In this document: piece after piece, positions 4,743 to 5,315 of the stretch | How positions within the stretch are numbered: position 1 is the stretch's first letter | Layout of the letters: the number at the start of each line of letters is the position of its first letter | NCBI GenBank assembly: GCA_002429425.1 | Contig: DIZR01000002.1 | Coordinates: 2,261-7,575, forward strand | From: Patescibacteria group bacterium UBA6023 | Lineage (GTDB): Bacteria > Patescibacteriota > Minisyncoccia > Phycocordibacterales > UBA6899 | Direction of reading: 5' to 3' | Length of the DNA: 5,315 nt | Notes under the pieces: model-generated | Told to the model about the DNA's origin: nothing | The model's input: the letters and a program-made list of their open reading frames with translations, nothing else | Database searches by the model: none | Program-made: the position numbers and the translations under genes

Positions 4743-5279
4743 ATGATGAAACTCATTGTCGTACGCCACGGAGAAACGAACATGAACAAGGAAGATCGTA
4801 TGCAAGGTTCGCGCGGTCCGAATCTGCCACTCAATCAAACGGGGAAAATGGAGATCATGCAACTTCGTGACACACTACTTATTGCCCCAGAGATTATTTA
4901 CGCATCCACTCTTCTGCGCACAAAGGAAACGGCGGAAATTCTCAATGAACGCTTTCATGTCCCGATTATATTTACCCCGATGCTTATCGAGCGCGACTTC
5001 GGAACGCTATCAGGAAAAAAACGCAGTGAAATAGATCCCGAAATTGTATTAGCCGACCTCGAGGGTCACTATGATTATCGTCCCTATGATGGTGAGTCAG
5101 TGGAAGATGTTACCAAACGTGTGCAACAATTTATTGACTCATTACAAAAACACAATGAACATACACTAATGCTCGTCACACATCGGGGTGTCATACGCAT
5201 CCTGTACGATCTCTATCCTAATGATGTCACTGCTGACAACATACTCCCAGGCTCAAAACATATTTTTAATTTAATATAA
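4743..5279 (+). CDS. Histidine phosphatase family protein (phosphoglycerate mutase-like)
   Basis: This 178-residue cytoplasmic protein is of the branch-1 histidine phosphatase (cofactor-dependent PGM-like) superfamily. The phosphate pocket is complete: VRHGE near the N-terminus with phospho-acceptor H9 and R8, R59 in STLLRTKETA, E83 in ERDFG followed by LSG, and the second histidine H147 in VTHRG. The length is shorter than that of glycolytic dPGM (about 230-250) and typical of small phosphatases such as CobC/PhoE-like proteins, so a phosphatase role is likelier than mutase. The substrate cannot be told from sequence. Two Met codons stand in tandem at the start (ATGATG); the first sits 6 nt from a strong extended -10, with no Shine-Dalgarno. 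It is divergent from rlmD, and a terminator begins about 20 nt after its TAA stop. Confidence 0.93.
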   Translation: MMKLIVVRHGETNMNKEDRMQGSRGPNLPLNQTGKMEIMQLRDTLLIAPEIIYASTLLRTKETAEILNERFHVPIIFTPMLIERDFGTLSGKKRSEIDPEIVLADLEGHYDYRPYDGESVEDVTKRVQQFIDSLQKHNEHTLMLVTHRGVIRILYDLYPNDVTADNILPGSKHIFNLI

Positions 5280-5295
5280 GATAGTTTTACAATGC

Positions 5296-5315
5296 AAAAA
5301 ACCCGCCATTATGGC
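5296..5315 (+). terminator. Left part of a terminator cut by the window end
   Basis: Six A (5296-5301), then CCC, then GCCA (5305-5308), loop TTA and TGGC (5312-5315) make up the first part of a hairpin that would be completed by GGG and a T-tract beyond the window. The position, about 20 nt after the phosphatase stop, fits an intrinsic, probably bidirectional, terminator. The missing right arm is inferred. Confidence 0.55.

Noticed and set aside
1..5315. CRISPR array, insertion sequence, prophage or att-site repeat
   Set aside because: No spaced direct repeats, transposase or integrase genes, or terminal inverted repeats are seen. The tRNA 3' end is not duplicated elsewhere in the window.

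Overview
This is a compact, moderate-GC bacterial chromosome segment with six well-supported protein genes, one very small likely gene and one tRNA. The features that stand out are small intergenic gaps, no convincing Shine-Dalgarno sequences, a tRNA without an encoded CCA end, a shortened PrmC and an RlmD-type enzyme that has lost part of its usual Fe-S cysteine set. Together these suggest a reduced-genome lineage, possibly Patescibacteria/CPR, but that placement is inference and not proven by the sequence. The genetic code appears standard (code 11): all long genes are free of internal TGA, and TGA ends msrB.

Layout, left to right. (1) A rho-independent terminator on the + strand (6-29) ends a gene lying off the left edge. 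(2) A minus-strand operon, msrB followed by a pirin-family cupin gene, has a 4-nt ATGA overlap (1247 down to 34). (3) Divergent from it is a plus-strand CaCA-family cation antiporter (1350-2264). (4) A minus-strand tRNA-Arg(CCG) (2267-2338) sits tail-to-tail with the antiporter, 2 bp from its stop codon. (5) Divergent from the tRNA is prmC (2403-3161), the release-factor glutamine methyltransferase. (6) A hairpin and a bidirectional terminator follow (3165-3239). (7) A minus-strand unit holds an RlmD/RumA-type uracil methyltransferase (4648-3335) and then a 26-residue basic microprotein (3318-3238), whose stop codon overlaps the terminator. (8) A plus-strand histidine phosphatase (4743-5279) is followed by the left part of another terminator cut by the window end.

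Translation and RNA maintenance dominate: tRNA-Arg, release-factor methylation and RNA uracil-C5 methylation. With them come a redox-repair/cupin pair (MsrB plus pirin), an ion antiporter and a phosphatase.

The most interesting pattern is regulatory. At all five protein-gene transcription-unit starts a sigma70-like -10 hexamer ends 6 or 7 nt before the ATG, which puts the predicted +1 on or next to the start codon (leaderless mRNAs). The tRNA and prmC also appear to share one palindromic TTGCAA element as the -35 of two opposing promoters, each with a 16-bp spacer.
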